Of a stretch of 64,000 nucleotides of DNA, positions 15,027 to 26,363 are shown in pieces; within the stretch, counting starts at the first letter, position 1; every line of letters begins with the position of its first letter. A model generated the notes under the pieces. It saw nothing but the letters and a program-made list of their open reading frames with translations, searched no databases and was not told the origin of the DNA. Position numbers and translations under genes: made by a program. Location of the stretch: NCBI GenBank assembly GCA_018105865.1, contig CM030862.1:11500306-11564305 (forward strand), written 5' to 3'. Source of the DNA: Metaphire vulgaris (Eukaryota; Annelida; Clitellata; Crassiclitellata; Megascolecidae).

Positions 15027-15799
15027 ATGTTTCATCTTGTTAAAGGTACTTGTGCGAAATCAATGCTGTTAGTATGCACACTGGTATTTCTGTTAGTGTG
15101 TCCATATTTCCTAGGTTTTGTGACCGTCTTTTAAAAAGATTTCATGAGGTTCTAACCCTCGTGGCGGCGGCAATGTTATTGTTATTGGCGGTGTAATTCT
15201 TGTATTGCTTATTTCTCAAGGTGTCCTGAAGGTGATGCAATGTCCTTTCCTGACGCGCCTTCCCATCAGTCAGGTGAGACAGCACGCGACCGAGCTGCTT
15301 CAGATGGCCGACCGATGCCCCATCATGGGCCACGTCATGAAACATTCGACGCTTGGCAGTGTTGAAACACCGCAGAAAAGTTAGTCTTTTTTCTCCATAA
15401 GCCTTTTGTTTTGACAATTTGTGTAGACTCACATTTTGGGTGAATTTTAGTTATAGGAATTATTAACTTTTTCGATTAATTTTCTTAGTAATTTAAAATA
15501 GGATTTTGCCAAGCACAGGAGAGCAGTTCAACATTGAACAGGGTTGTTGGTTCATGTCTTCTGTGTCTTCTGTGTTATCGGGATCAGTGCCTTTTATGAA
15601 AAAAATTTTAATGGCTTACTTTTAGCATTTGTTTTTAAAGCTATGTTACGTTTTGATTTTCCAGGCCAGGCAAATGGCCCAGCTGGCAAATGTCCATTCA
15701 TGAAGACCATGCTTAACTCTAAAACTGGAAGTGAGGAAATCATCACTCTCACTCATGCAGCTGAGACAGCCATGCAAGGTCTGTTAAATGATAATTTAC

Positions 15800-15838
<39 letters not shown>

Positions 15839-16885
15839 TGTAACTGTGGGCTCAATGCCTGTTGGTGTATAATGCCATCCATCTCCACAGTTTTCTGCCA
15901 TTCTTTCCTGTTCATTGCCCTGTAACTAAGATCTTGTAAACTGCTTCCACACCATTTTTCAACATCATCACACCATTCCTTGTGTGGTCTCCCTTTCTTA
16001 TTGGCACCCTTCATTATTCCAAACACTAGAGCTAACTACAAAGTGTTACCTAACAATGTATAAGGAAGTACAGCACCTATTACAGGTGAATACATCTTTA
16101 GAAATGCCAATGTTGGACTCTTCAACATGAATATGGTAATATGGTATTGAGTTTGCTAATTATAGGTCTTGACAGTGTTATAATAGGCTGGTGGTGTACA
16201 GGATGGCACAAAAAATATTGGGCTAGTCACAGTTAGGTTTGCATTTAATATAGTCCGGTTTTTTTGCACCACCCTGTATATATTATTTTTAGCCACTGGA
16301 CAGCAGCCAATTGCCGTTGACCCGCTGAAGATCGACCAACCGAAAGATGAGCCGCAGAAGGTCGATTCGGTGAAGGTCGAGCCGTTGAAGCCTTTTCCCG
16401 TGGAAGAAGCAAGCCCAAAGTTTGTCAATTCCAACTTGAAGACTGAATCTCCGTTGAAGGATTTGGATCTGGAGAAAGACGGTGTCCTTGTGAGAAGTAG
16501 GACACTATTTGTTATCTTTGTAAAATGTAAAATTTCATTATTTCCTATTCTTTCTTTTCTCTTTTGCTGCATGAATATTAATTGTTTATCTTTTTGCATG
16601 ATAAATGTTAATTGAATAACCAATTTTGTACTTGTTCTGGAGCCTCCCCCATTGCACATTGCTTACATAGGAAAATCTCCAAAATCTGAATCCCCCTCCC
16701 CCATTCAGTGAGTACGTACTATATGGATGGACCCTAAATACACAGAGAAGCCAAACATTACTGGGTGAGGTCAATCTATAATCAGGGCAGGTCAATGTAC
16801 TCGAATCGAGGCCAAGGTTCCATAGAGAACAGTGGGTGGCAGGGATGTGAAACTGGTGAGCTGGTATGCAAATGTCTTATCTGGA

Positions 16886-16935
<50 letters not shown>

Positions 16936-17028
16936 CTACAACAATTTATATAGCGCAGTAACAGACTGTTGTAAAGTGCTCTTGACTATGGCCTTTGCTA
17001 TGCATATAGCGCTATATAAATTATCGTT

Positions 17029-17067
<39 letters not shown>

Positions 17068-19892
17068 TGGAGCTAAAGTCAAGAGCGCTTTACAAAGGAG
17101 TCATTGTTATCCTATATGTTTGAACTACGTTGGGTGTCTGCATTTTATAGATTTTAAGTGTCTTGTCTGTTATTGCGATTTCCGTTTAGATCCAGCAATG
17201 TCCGATCTGTTTGACTACAAGGCCTTCTTTGTGGATAAACTGGAGCAGAAGAAGCGCGACAACTCGTATCGTATCTTCAAGAAAGTCAGTCGGAAGGCGA
17301 CCGAGTTTCCACGCCGCTGGGAGCATTCGTCCGGAGATAAGAAGGATATAACCGTCTGGTGCAGTAACGATTATCTCGGAATGAGCTGGCACCCGAAAGT
17401 CCAGGAGGCAGTCGTGTAAGAACTGTTCAGCTGCTTGCCTATGTAACCGCATGGCTTGCTAGTTTTGTTGTTGAACCGTTCATCGAGGTGTTATTATACC
17501 GTGTCTGATTTTTTTTTAGAGAGGCTGTTTATAAACATGGCGTTGGGGCCGGTGGAACCCGTAACATTTCCGGAAACTCTCCCTACCACGAAGAACTGGA
17601 GAAAGAACTGGCAAGTCTGCACCAGAAGGAGGCCGCGTTGTTGTTCACGTCGTGTTACGTTGCCAACGACTCGACGTTGTTCACCTTGGCCAAGTTGCTT
17701 CCAGGTGAGGAATGGTTTTGGGAACGACCGCCCGCTTGGCTCTGGAATATATAGGCTTCTTCTGTTTTGCTGCTATGGATTTTACTCTTGGTCGTGTTTT
17801 CTTCTCTCTAAATGCTGTTGTCAGATATACAGTATTTATTAAGAGAGCGAAAGCTGATTTTCACACGTGTGACGTTGGGCCGAAAATTTCTTTAATTTCT
17901 TCTCTCGTAGGGTGTGAGATATACTCGGACGCGGGGAATCACGCATCCATGATCCAGGGAATCCGAAACAGCGGTGTCACGCGGAAGATTTTCCGGCACA
18001 ACGACGCGCAGCACCTGGAGGAACTTCTGTCAAAGTCGGAACCTACGAGACCGAAGATCGTTGCCTTCGAAACCGTTCACTCCATGACCGGTTAGCATCG
18101 AAATGACCGAGAAAAATACTCTACAGATGTTATTAATGTTGGTACACATTACGAGAGTTAGTAAGTAAATTAAATATACGAATGTGGATTTTTTTATTTA
18201 GGGGCGGTTTGTCCTCTGCGGGAACTATGCGACATAGCGCATAGGTACGGTGCCTTGACGTACGTCGATGAAGTTCATGCCGTTGGTCTGTATGGAAAGC
18301 ACGGGGCCGGAATCGGAGAAAGAGACGGACTTCTTCACGAGATGGATATAATATCTGGAACGCTAGGCATGTAGCACAACTTCCAACATCAAAAACATTT
18401 ACTTTTCTTAACCCCTTAACTGGGGATCCCGGATATATCCGTCGATTTTACATTGAGTTACAGTTAAATACATGGTTAAGGGGTTAAATTAAGAAATCAA
18501 ATGGCAAATGGTTGTGTGACCAACTTAATGACATATTGATTCAATTGTTTTGACGCTGAAGGAACAGAGTGTGTGAATATTTGTGATTATTTTTTTTGAT
18601 GGATTAAGGAAAGGCATTTGGTAACATCGGAGGATACATTGTTGGAACGGCAGAATTGGTCGACATGATTCGCAGTTACGCCTCTGGATTTATCTTTACG
18701 ACATCTCTGCCACCCACTGTTCTCTACGGAACCTTGGCCTCGATTCGAGTACGTTGACCTGCCCGATTATAGTATAGATTGACCTCATCCAGTAATGTTC
18801 GGCTTCTCTGTGTATATAGGGTCCATCCATATAGTACGTACGCACTGACGGGGGAGGGGTCAGATTTTAGAGATTTTCCTATGTAAGCAATGTGCAGTGG
18901 GGGGAGGGAGGTTGAAAATTGCCTTTTTTGCGTGCGTACAGCAGCGTACTATATGGATGAGCCCTTAACTCGCTCTAATCATCGTCTTCTTCGGTTTGGT
19001 TTCCACCGTTAGACTCTCGTCCTTGTTTTCGCTTGTGTGTGTGTGTTTGTTTTTGTATCGCCTTCTTGTCGTGTTTGTGCGTGTAGATTCTGAAGAGCGA
19101 AGAAGGACGAAAACTGCGGGCAAAGCACCAGGAGAACGTTGCTCATCTCCGACAGAACCTGGTCGAAGCTGGAATTCCCGTGATTCACTGTCCGAGTCAC
19201 ATAATTCCAATTCACGTACGTCTATTCACAGGGTTTAACCCCTTAACAGGGAAATTTTACAAGTCGTCACCATTCTGGGTATATGGCGAACCCAGTTAAG
19301 GGGTTAAGCACGTCGTTGATCGTTCGATGCCATGGCCGCATCATTCCAGTTTGTGCGAGTGATTTTGGACCGTGAAATCTCGCCCAGAGTATTTGTGGAT
19401 CGCGATCGCTTAACCCCTTAACTGGGTGCCTCGAGTAACACTCGTCCATTTTACATTGAGTTACAAATAGTTGCCCAGTTAAGGGGTTATGTCTTGTGTT
19501 TTGTGTTTTTTGTACGTCGGGGATCCCAGTTAAGGGGTTAAGTCTTGTGTTCCGTGTTTTGTGTAGGTCGGGGATCCCGTGATGGTCGTGAAACTTGCGA
19601 ACGATCTGATGTCGAAGCACGGCATCTACCTCCAGCCGATCAACTATCCCACCGTTCCCGGGGCCGGAGCTTCTCCGCGTCGCTCCCACCCCGCACCACA
19701 CCCGGGAGCTGATGGCCGTCTTCGTCGGTGCGGTCCGCGACGTCTGGCTGTCGAACGGTCTCGAGCTGAAAAGCCACTGCTCGGTCGAATGCGAATTCTG
19801 CAAGCAGCCGATAAAATTCGAGGCACTTGGCGCCAGAGAACGGCCGTGCAACGGACAACGGTGCAACGACTTCCTCGTCAAAACGGCGGTTT

Positions 19893-19894
<2 letters not shown>
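15027..19894 (+). CDS. ALAS: 5-aminolevulinate synthase, mitochondrial (11 exons)
   Basis: It condenses glycine and succinyl-CoA to 5-aminolevulinate, the first step of heme synthesis, using pyridoxal phosphate. Coding exons: 15027-15045, 15221-15379, 15665-15778, 16293-16481, 17190-17415, 17520-17704, 17911-18090, 18202-18366, 18609-18748, 19087-19215, 19567-19894; about 610 residues, a usual length. The targeting region has three Cys-Pro heme-regulatory motifs (Cys14, Cys39, Cys69). The core shows [18 protein letters not shown] and SGTLGKAFG, with PLP-binding Lys414. Most early introns are phase 1. Intron 8 starts with GC. The last exon has a one-base frame break within CCCGGGG at 19656-19664, after YPTVP; the reading resumes as [12 protein letters not shown] and continues to a conserved end. 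A break in such a run looks like a sequence error, but a real pseudogenising change is not excluded. An AAC repeat follows the stop immediately. Confidence 0.95.
16198..16278. mobile_element. Tc1/mariner-like palindromic mini-element
   Basis: The near-palindromic ends ACAGGGTGGTGCAAAAAA match copies at 32860-32942 and 45279-45359. TA lies at both ends. It sits in ALAS intron 3, just before the acceptor of exon 4. Confidence 0.6.
16643..16852 (-). repeat. inverted partial duplicate of ALAS exon 8/intron 8
   Basis: Read on the minus strand, this stretch of intron 3 matches 18697-18905 over about 210 bp, with only scattered differences by eye. The last ~50 bp of exon 9 as numbered here (18609-18748), its donor and the first part of the following intron, including most of a MITE, are copied. 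Within the coding part I see only synonymous changes. The copy has no reading frame of its own. Confidence 0.85.
16886..17067. repeat. (ATT)n and (AAT)n flanking a TATATAGCGC unit
   Basis: ATT repeats (16886-16935) and AAT repeats (17029-17067) enclose a ~90 bp unit bounded by CAATTTATATAGCGC and GCGCTATATAAATT. Related units lie at 3870, 5006, 51330, 51505 and 60055. Confidence 0.9.
18408..18487. mobile_element. piggyBac-like mini-element
   Basis: 80 bp bounded by TTAA, with inverted ends CCCCTTAAC and GTTAAGGGG and the internal phrase GGGATCCCGGATATATCC. It lies in ALAS intron 8. Confidence 0.65.
18819..18964. mobile_element. MITE with GGGTCCATCCATATAGTACG ends
   Basis: The inverted ends GGGTCCATCCATATAGTACG and GTACTATATGGATGAGCCC bound about 145 bp. 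A second full copy is at 54366-54508, and a partial copy is in the inverted duplicate at 16643. Confidence 0.7.
19235..19541. mobile_element. cluster of piggyBac-like mini-elements
   Basis: Copies lie at 19235-19307 and 19410-19489, plus a right half ending at 19541. Each has TTAA (or TTAT) beside CCCCTTAAC-type ends. They make up most of the last ALAS intron (19216-19566). Confidence 0.65.
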
Positions 19895-19932
<38 letters not shown>

Positions 19933-21614
19933 TGCCGATCACGTTTTTCGATGGAGTCCACAATTCTTTAGCTTATGTACCTGTGGAGCACCAACTAACT
20001 TGGGTGTTGTAGTATTTGATTAGTTTATTGATTAGTTGATTATATTGGTGTTAGAGGTTGTTTAGAACCTTTTTTATTTCAAAACTATCTAAGCAGATAA
20101 AGATGTGATGGGTAATTTTGCTTTGTTTTTGTTTTTTACTTGGAATGCAGTTTATTCATAACCAAATAAGTTCTGTCTGTCTTGTCTGCATTTAAATTTC
20201 ATCAGGATTAAAAATATTGAAAACACGAAATACAAAGCGATGGACATTTTTCAAGACTTGAATGTATGAATTTGTAGGTATGAATTTTGTTTAAGTGTAA
20301 TATAAGGTTGAATTTTTGCAAAACATCTTGTGCAATTTGTTCAACATTTTTCTATAAATCTGTTTATATCATAATTAAATGAAAAGATTTGACAGCGTGG
20401 AGTTCCCATTATTTTAATAGAAATTAAAATTTAAGCAGTTTTGGCAGAATATTCTTGCAATGACATTATATATGTACAATGCTACAAATTGAGTCGATGA
20501 GGACACATTTCATAATCATACCTTTGATATTTTAACAATACTGTATTATTCTAAAGAAATCATTTGTTTGAATTTGTAGTTTTTCTGGGTATTTATGCAT
20601 TTATGTCTGTTGTTATTGGTGTTGTTATACATGAAAATACAATGCTGGCTTATAACTTGTGTGTAGTGTTTTTGTTAACATCATTTTAGCATACATTAAC
20701 AGCTTAATGTCGCTACTTATATACTTATGGGCTTTGCTATTGTGATATTGTTTGCTAGTGTGCACACTGGTTACTGTGGAAGTTGACTTTGTGAAACACT
20801 TAACTGGAGGAATGTTAGATGAAAATATATTACAGTTAAACATTGTATGCTATTGTGTTTTCTTCTTCAAAATGCCTACGTTATAATGGCAAATACTTGT
20901 TTAAATATCTGAAGATGAAAATAAGTGTACTGTGCTGTACGTTGAAGGCTGTCAAAGCTTCAGTACATCAGTACGTAAAATACTGAATGGGTTCACGATG
21001 ACAATGACAAATTGTACTATCTAATGCTGTATCTTGTTAAATTCAACAGGGCTTACAAACTTGAAATTGAAAGAATTGCACAATTTCTTTGGGAGTAAAA
21101 TAAATTAATTGTGCTATGGGAAGAAAAGTTTAGTCTGATTTTTAACGAACAGCAGCATCTTAAACACATTTATGGCTAGGATACCTTTCATCACCTGCAA
21201 GTAACTTAAAATTATGGATATAGACTATAGTCACTAGACTAGACTCTCGTAAATATTATGCTCTATAAGAAAACTTACTTACTTAGATCATGGCCCATAG
21301 ACATAGACTTTATTAATAATAAATCTATGTCATGGCCGTTGTTTATTTTGCACATTAAATCATTTTCTTGAAATTTAATTCAGAAAATCGACATAAAGTC
21401 GCAATCTGCAATATATTCCGACGAGATGAACAGTTTTGGATGAATTTTCTTCCATTCTTGAGTGTTAATGCGCTGATCGATCGCCTTTGAAATATTTATG
21501 TAGTACATTTCCCTGTGCCTGCGTTTTTCCCCTCAAAATAATTTCACTTTCGTCTAGACAATTGGTCGAAGAGTCTCGTCCAATGTACACGCTTGACCTG
21601 TGTTTACGGTCAAG
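19895..21614. other. ALAS 3' UTR and RASSF upstream region
   Basis: AT-rich, with no coding signal. An AAC repeat (19893-19932) starts at the ALAS stop. AATAAA at 21099-21104 is the clearest plus-strand polyadenylation signal I see, implying a 3' UTR of about 1.2 kb. The RASSF promoter should lie just before 21615, but I see no TATA box there. Confidence 0.4.
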
Positions 21615-24600
21615 ATGGAATTTACCGACGGTGGTGGTGGTGGAGGAGGAGGACTTTTAGTGACCGGTGAGGACAATTCATACCGAACAGAAGCGGCCGA
21701 TGACTGGATCGATTCGTATGCGGTCGTAAGTTCTGATCCTCATCGAACGAACTCACCTGACTTAAAAAACGATGTCATTGCGTCCAATTTACGTGACAGG
21801 TTCCAACAGAGAAGATCGGGTTTTAACGGCGTCGTCAAAAAGGTGGGGGCCGGATCGGGGTGGCCAAACAGTAAGCCCGACCCGGGCCACGAGTACAAGG
21901 GCTGTGGACTGCTCGTACAGATGCCGCGCAGGTGGTCCAGCAATATCAGTAGTTTTGGCAGTAAGATATACGATTTGTCGTCGAATCTCTTTTCTCGAGA
22001 CCACGGGAACCGGTACAAGCCGCGACAGAACATAGGAAACGATGACTTTGAGGTTATCGAGAAGCAAGAACTCGTGAGACTGCAGTTGCCAACGAGTAAC
22101 GGCAGCCCGACGACGGCAAAAGTTGCTCCTCCTACGACGCTGCTGCGCGGACACCGGTTTGTTCCGGTGAATTTGAAACGACCAAACTGGTGCGACAAAT
22201 GCAGCGGGTTCATCTGGGGAGTTTCCAAGTACTGCTACATATGCATCAGTGGGTATTATATAGATCTTCTGCTCTTTTTTGTATTTAAAATTCAATTTTC
22301 TTATCTGCTTTATCATATCATCTGTTTCGTTTTGATGGCGTGTCCAGGGTTCCTGAATGGGGGGGGGTGCACATCAACATTTTCAGGGAAAAAAGTCTCA
22401 GATGAGCCAAAGAAGGCTGCCAATGAGTTCTTCACACAGTCACATATTCTATTCGATCAAACTACCTACTCTCAGTTTTACACAAATCCCCTGACCGGTT
22501 CCAGCCAGGGTGTAGATCATGGGGGATTGCGGGGAAGGTCCCACCCAATAATTAGTGAAAGGGGTATATCGTATCATTTACCCTCCCCAATGTTTTGTGT
22601 CTTCTTTAGCATTCTAAAAAGCCTGACAGGCAAAAAGGTAATCACTAGAGCTTAAACATATTTATGGGTGGGTATTCTTTACAAAAAACCTATTCTATCT
22701 CTCCCCCCAATGCTGATGGCAGGAATATGCCCCTGGTCCCAGCCAGATTAGTGGACCAACCCACCCCCATGTGCCCATCCACGACTATGCCAATATTTAG
22801 GTTTCTGTGCTCATATAAAAGGGGGAAGTTAATGGTTGATCAATCCAATTAAGTATTTTTATTATTGCAATTTCAGATGATTAGATGAATTTTTAGGGAC
22901 CCATCGAAATGTTTCAGGAATTAGATTTATGTTAAATGGTTGTTATTTGGTTGCTATTTATTACTTAATGTTAATATTAATTAATTAATTAATTTATTTA
23001 TTTATTATTAATTATTTATTAATGGTTGTATTATTTGCAGACTGCCGATATACATGCCACTTGAAGTGTCGGGAGGCTGTCACGCTTGACTGTATAGTAA
23101 TGGCAGATGATAAAAGTTGTTTGGTGGAAGAAGAAATGGAGGAAACGTCATTTGACAACTCTGAGAATGTAAGTCTTTGAAAATCTATTATTGTCAAATT
23201 TCTCAGCTTTTCCATAATTTATTTGCCTCCATGGTTATTTGGGAATTAACCCCTTTGCCGATCGTTTATTTGTAACGTAACGTAAAATGGATGCATATGT
23301 GAGTCACGACCAGTGAAGGGTTAAACTATGTTGCTTTTATCCTGGAATGGTGTCAGTCATTTGTGTTAATAACTTAATAAACTTTGTAGGAAGTTTCAAA
23401 GCTGTCATAAGTGAATATGTTGAAATCCATATCATAAAGACAATTGACTGATTTTGTATCAATGTGAAGTATTCTGTTTTACATTTTGGCAGGCAGAGAA
23501 TTTATTAATTTCAGTCAATCAATCAGTCAATCAATCAATCAGAATAGTTTATTTCTCAACAATGAATGATTATTTTATACATACACACAACTTGTGATCG
23601 TGTAATTTGTTGTGACATATAAAATTTTGTTTTTCTGTTATGGTACGGCCATATTCTCTGGAATGCTCTGGACTCTAGCATACATAATTTAGCTACTGCT
23701 GATTCCATGGGTTTTATTTTTTTAACAACTTTTATAAAGCCCATCACTTCATCAATGTGCAGAATTCACAGCAGGAGTGCTAAAGGGAATGAGCAGTTCT
23801 TCAGAAGAGGCACAAGGGTTTTTATAGGAAAAAAGGTTTGGGAACTCGTCCTTTTTTTACTCTTCAACAAAAACGGGTGTGGGAACGCCGTACCTGTATG
23901 TTCCCAAACGCATTGTTAATTAATAAATAATAATAATAATAATAATTGTTACATATGGGGCTGTCCATTAATTACATCAACAATTTAGGGGGGTTGAAAA
24001 AGTTTGACAGTTGTTGACAGGGGGTTGGGGGCTCAAGAGAAGTTGACGTCAACAATTTCACTTTTTACAAATAATCAAAAAATAGGAAATTTCATGGAAT
24101 ACTACTTATTACAATGGAAAAAAAGCATGGAAAATAGGTCATCACCACCACATTTTGACACTCGATGAGCAAAAAAGGGAAAAAATGGTCATCACCACAA
24201 AAATAATAACCTTGTTATTGGGACCTGTCATTGATCTTTGGGGGGGGGGTCAAAAGTTTTTGACGTAATTATGGGGTGGGGGTTAAGTGAAAGTTGACAG
24301 TTGTTGACAAGGGGAGGGGGTCAAAAATTGTCCAAAAATTGTTGACAAATTAATGGACAGCCCCTATCCATAATTATATATACAATCTGGCAATAAAGGT
24401 GTGGGAACGCCGTTCCTGTGCATTACCACTGAAAAAAGCCCTGAGAGACACAATAATGATGTTCTGTTACATTACTTTACAATTGGTCAGCATCTGCTTT
24501 ACAGGAAAATTACAGCGAATCTGGCTACTTTACACTTCGCAGTAGAGCTGGCAAACTGTTCGACCAAGACAACAACCAAATGAATTTAAGATACGTGTTA

Positions 24601-24740
24601 AAGAAGAGAATTGATGAATTCAACAATAACAACCATGGACTGCAGATGACACTTGATATGGTACATCACAGTATCTATTTGAAAGAAGTTAAATATCTTG
24701 TAAATAAAGAAAGTTTCTTAATTGTTTCCAAATACCAAGT

Positions 24741-24778
<38 letters not shown>

Positions 24779-26363
24779 GCATTACATCATAGACATTAAA
24801 TCGCCTTGAATCAGGAATGTTAGTCCTTGACCTTGGTCCTGGCCTTAAGGACTTCTTAAGGTCAAGTTACAAGTCCCTGGTTCTGGTCTTGAGGGTTGAG
24901 TCCTTGTCAACATCCCTGCCTTGAATAGTGTTGAGGTTTGTTACAGCTACCGAATTTTATAGACAGTTTTTAAAATTATATTATCTTTAACATTTTAAAA
25001 CACTGTTTTGTTAGCTTGAAGACAGCTGTGCATTCCGCGGCTGCATACGAGTTCACATGAACCTTATCCGACCAATCACGATGTCTGTGTCGCAGTCTCC
25101 ACCCTCTGCTTACACTGCATTGACACATGATACGGAGAGCAACACCCTACAGTCACATGTAACTCAAGTCACATCATTCTACTTGCCAAAGAATACGAGT
25201 AAAGTTATTCACATTGAAAGGTAAATCTATAAGAAGCAACTTTGTAATTGTAAATTGATCTTTTGATGTTGAAAATCAAATTGTAATGTTCCTACAGTTA
25301 TTCTCTGAAATCACATATTAGATTGTCGGCATATTTGCTTATTGCCAGTAAAATTAAAGTGCAATTTAAGCTCCATTGTATTTGTATTTGAATTGTGGAT
25401 TAATTTCTGTTTAATTGCAAAATATGCAAATCAAACCCACTTTTCGCTGTTATTGTTGTTGTGCCAGCACAACCACAGTTATGGAGGTCATACGTGCATT
25501 GCTTTCTAAGTTCAACATCACCGATAACCCTCGAAAGTTCACACTCTTTATGAGAAATGCATTGGAGACAGAAAGACTGGTTAGAATTCGTTCTGCACAT
25601 ATGAAATATTGTTAATCTAGTCCGCATTAAATGTTTCTATATTTCATTATTCTCTGGCTGTTCTTTGAAGGCATGCTCTGTGTGCGTGAGTGAGTGAGTG
25701 TGTGTGAGAGTGAGTTAATGAATGAGTTAATGAGTGAATGAGTGAGTGAGTGAGTGAGTGAGTGAGTGAGTTGTCTTTAAGTATGTAATTATGATATTGA
25801 TATGTAATTTTTGTATGTTACAGGAGTAATGAGAAGGATGGTAGAAAGTGAGTTGCCTTTGGATATCTGCCTTAGTTGGTCGGATGGCGGCGTTGACCAA
25901 CTTGACAACAATGCATTTGTGTTGCAAGAAAATGATTGTGGTGGAATTCTTGTAAGAAATTTGAACTTATCTGCTGCTGCATTTTCAGAATTTTGTCAGT
26001 GATAACAACAATATAATGATAGTAGCAATCTAAAGTATTTTTTGCATCTGCATTTGTCACTTAATCACTGACATGAGTGAAATGTAAGCTGTTTTGCATT
26101 TGTTATTTGCATTTAAAAAGCAGTCTGTGACAGATGTTTTCATTGCCTGTTTTTCTATTTGTTATTTATAGTGGGATGATTTCAGTGTACCAGAACTGGA
26201 AAGTTTCGTTAATGTTCTCAATCGAGAGGAAGAAGAGCACATGGAGCAGGTGAGGGAAAAATACCGTATCTTCCGCATTCAGCTGAAGAATCAATTAAGG
26301 CGGAAAGAACAGAACAACAATTTTGTTTCCGCTGATAGAACAAGACAGTCCGTCTTTATTTAA
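21615..26363 (+). CDS. RASSF1/5: Ras-association domain family protein, RASSF1/3/5 type (7 exons)
   Basis: A non-enzymatic scaffold that binds active Ras-family GTPases and pairs with MST kinases of the Hippo pathway. Exons: 21615-22248, 23041-23168, 24505-24660, 25015-25220, 25468-25589 (end uncertain), 25824-25951, 26172-26363; about 521 residues. The N-terminus is a Gly-rich stretch and a disordered region. A C1 zinc-binding domain lies at about 179-228, with His and Cys spaced as in the family (WCDKC, CINC, CHLKC) and split by intron 1. The RA domain lies at about 312-450 (SFYLP, RKFTLF, FVLQEND) and the C-terminal SARAH helix at about 459-506 (VPELESFVNVLNREEEEH). The start was set at the ATG at 21615; the frame is open further upstream without an ATG. 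The exon 5/6 junction needs a weak donor or a one-base correction. The N-terminus is longer than in human RASSF1A. Confidence 0.9.
23246..23324. mobile_element. piggyBac-like mini-element, divergent
   Basis: TTAA-bounded, with CCCCTTTGCCG at one end and the complement of CCCTTCACTGG at the other. It lies in RASSF intron 2. Confidence 0.5.
23815..24442. mobile_element. MITE (AGGGCTTTTTT ends) split by a second MITE
   Basis: The two halves match uninterrupted copies at 40364-40551 and 40903-41096 in reverse orientation. Between them lies a different 408 bp element at 23957-24364. The host sequence is broken at the TAT before CCATAATTATATA. Confidence 0.7.
23957..24364. mobile_element. 408 bp MITE with GGGGCTGTCCATTAATT ends
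   Basis: The inverted ends GGGGCTGTCCATTAATT and AATTAATGGACAGCCCC are perfect over 17 bp. TAT flanks both sides. The interior has repeated TTGTTGACA and G-runs and no ORF. It is inserted inside another MITE in RASSF intron 2. Confidence 0.75.
25686..25771. repeat. (GAGT)n tetranucleotide repeat
   Basis: GAGT/GTGA repeats in RASSF intron 5, about 50 bp from the exon 6 acceptor. Confidence 0.9.

Noticed and set aside
15027..15045. Iron-responsive element in the ALAS leader
   Set aside because: I found no CAGTGN loop with a suitable stem between the TATA box and the ATG.
19267..19881. 204-codon minus-strand frame over the end of ALAS
   Set aside because: Antisense to a confirmed exon and to piggyBac-like repeats; a shadow.
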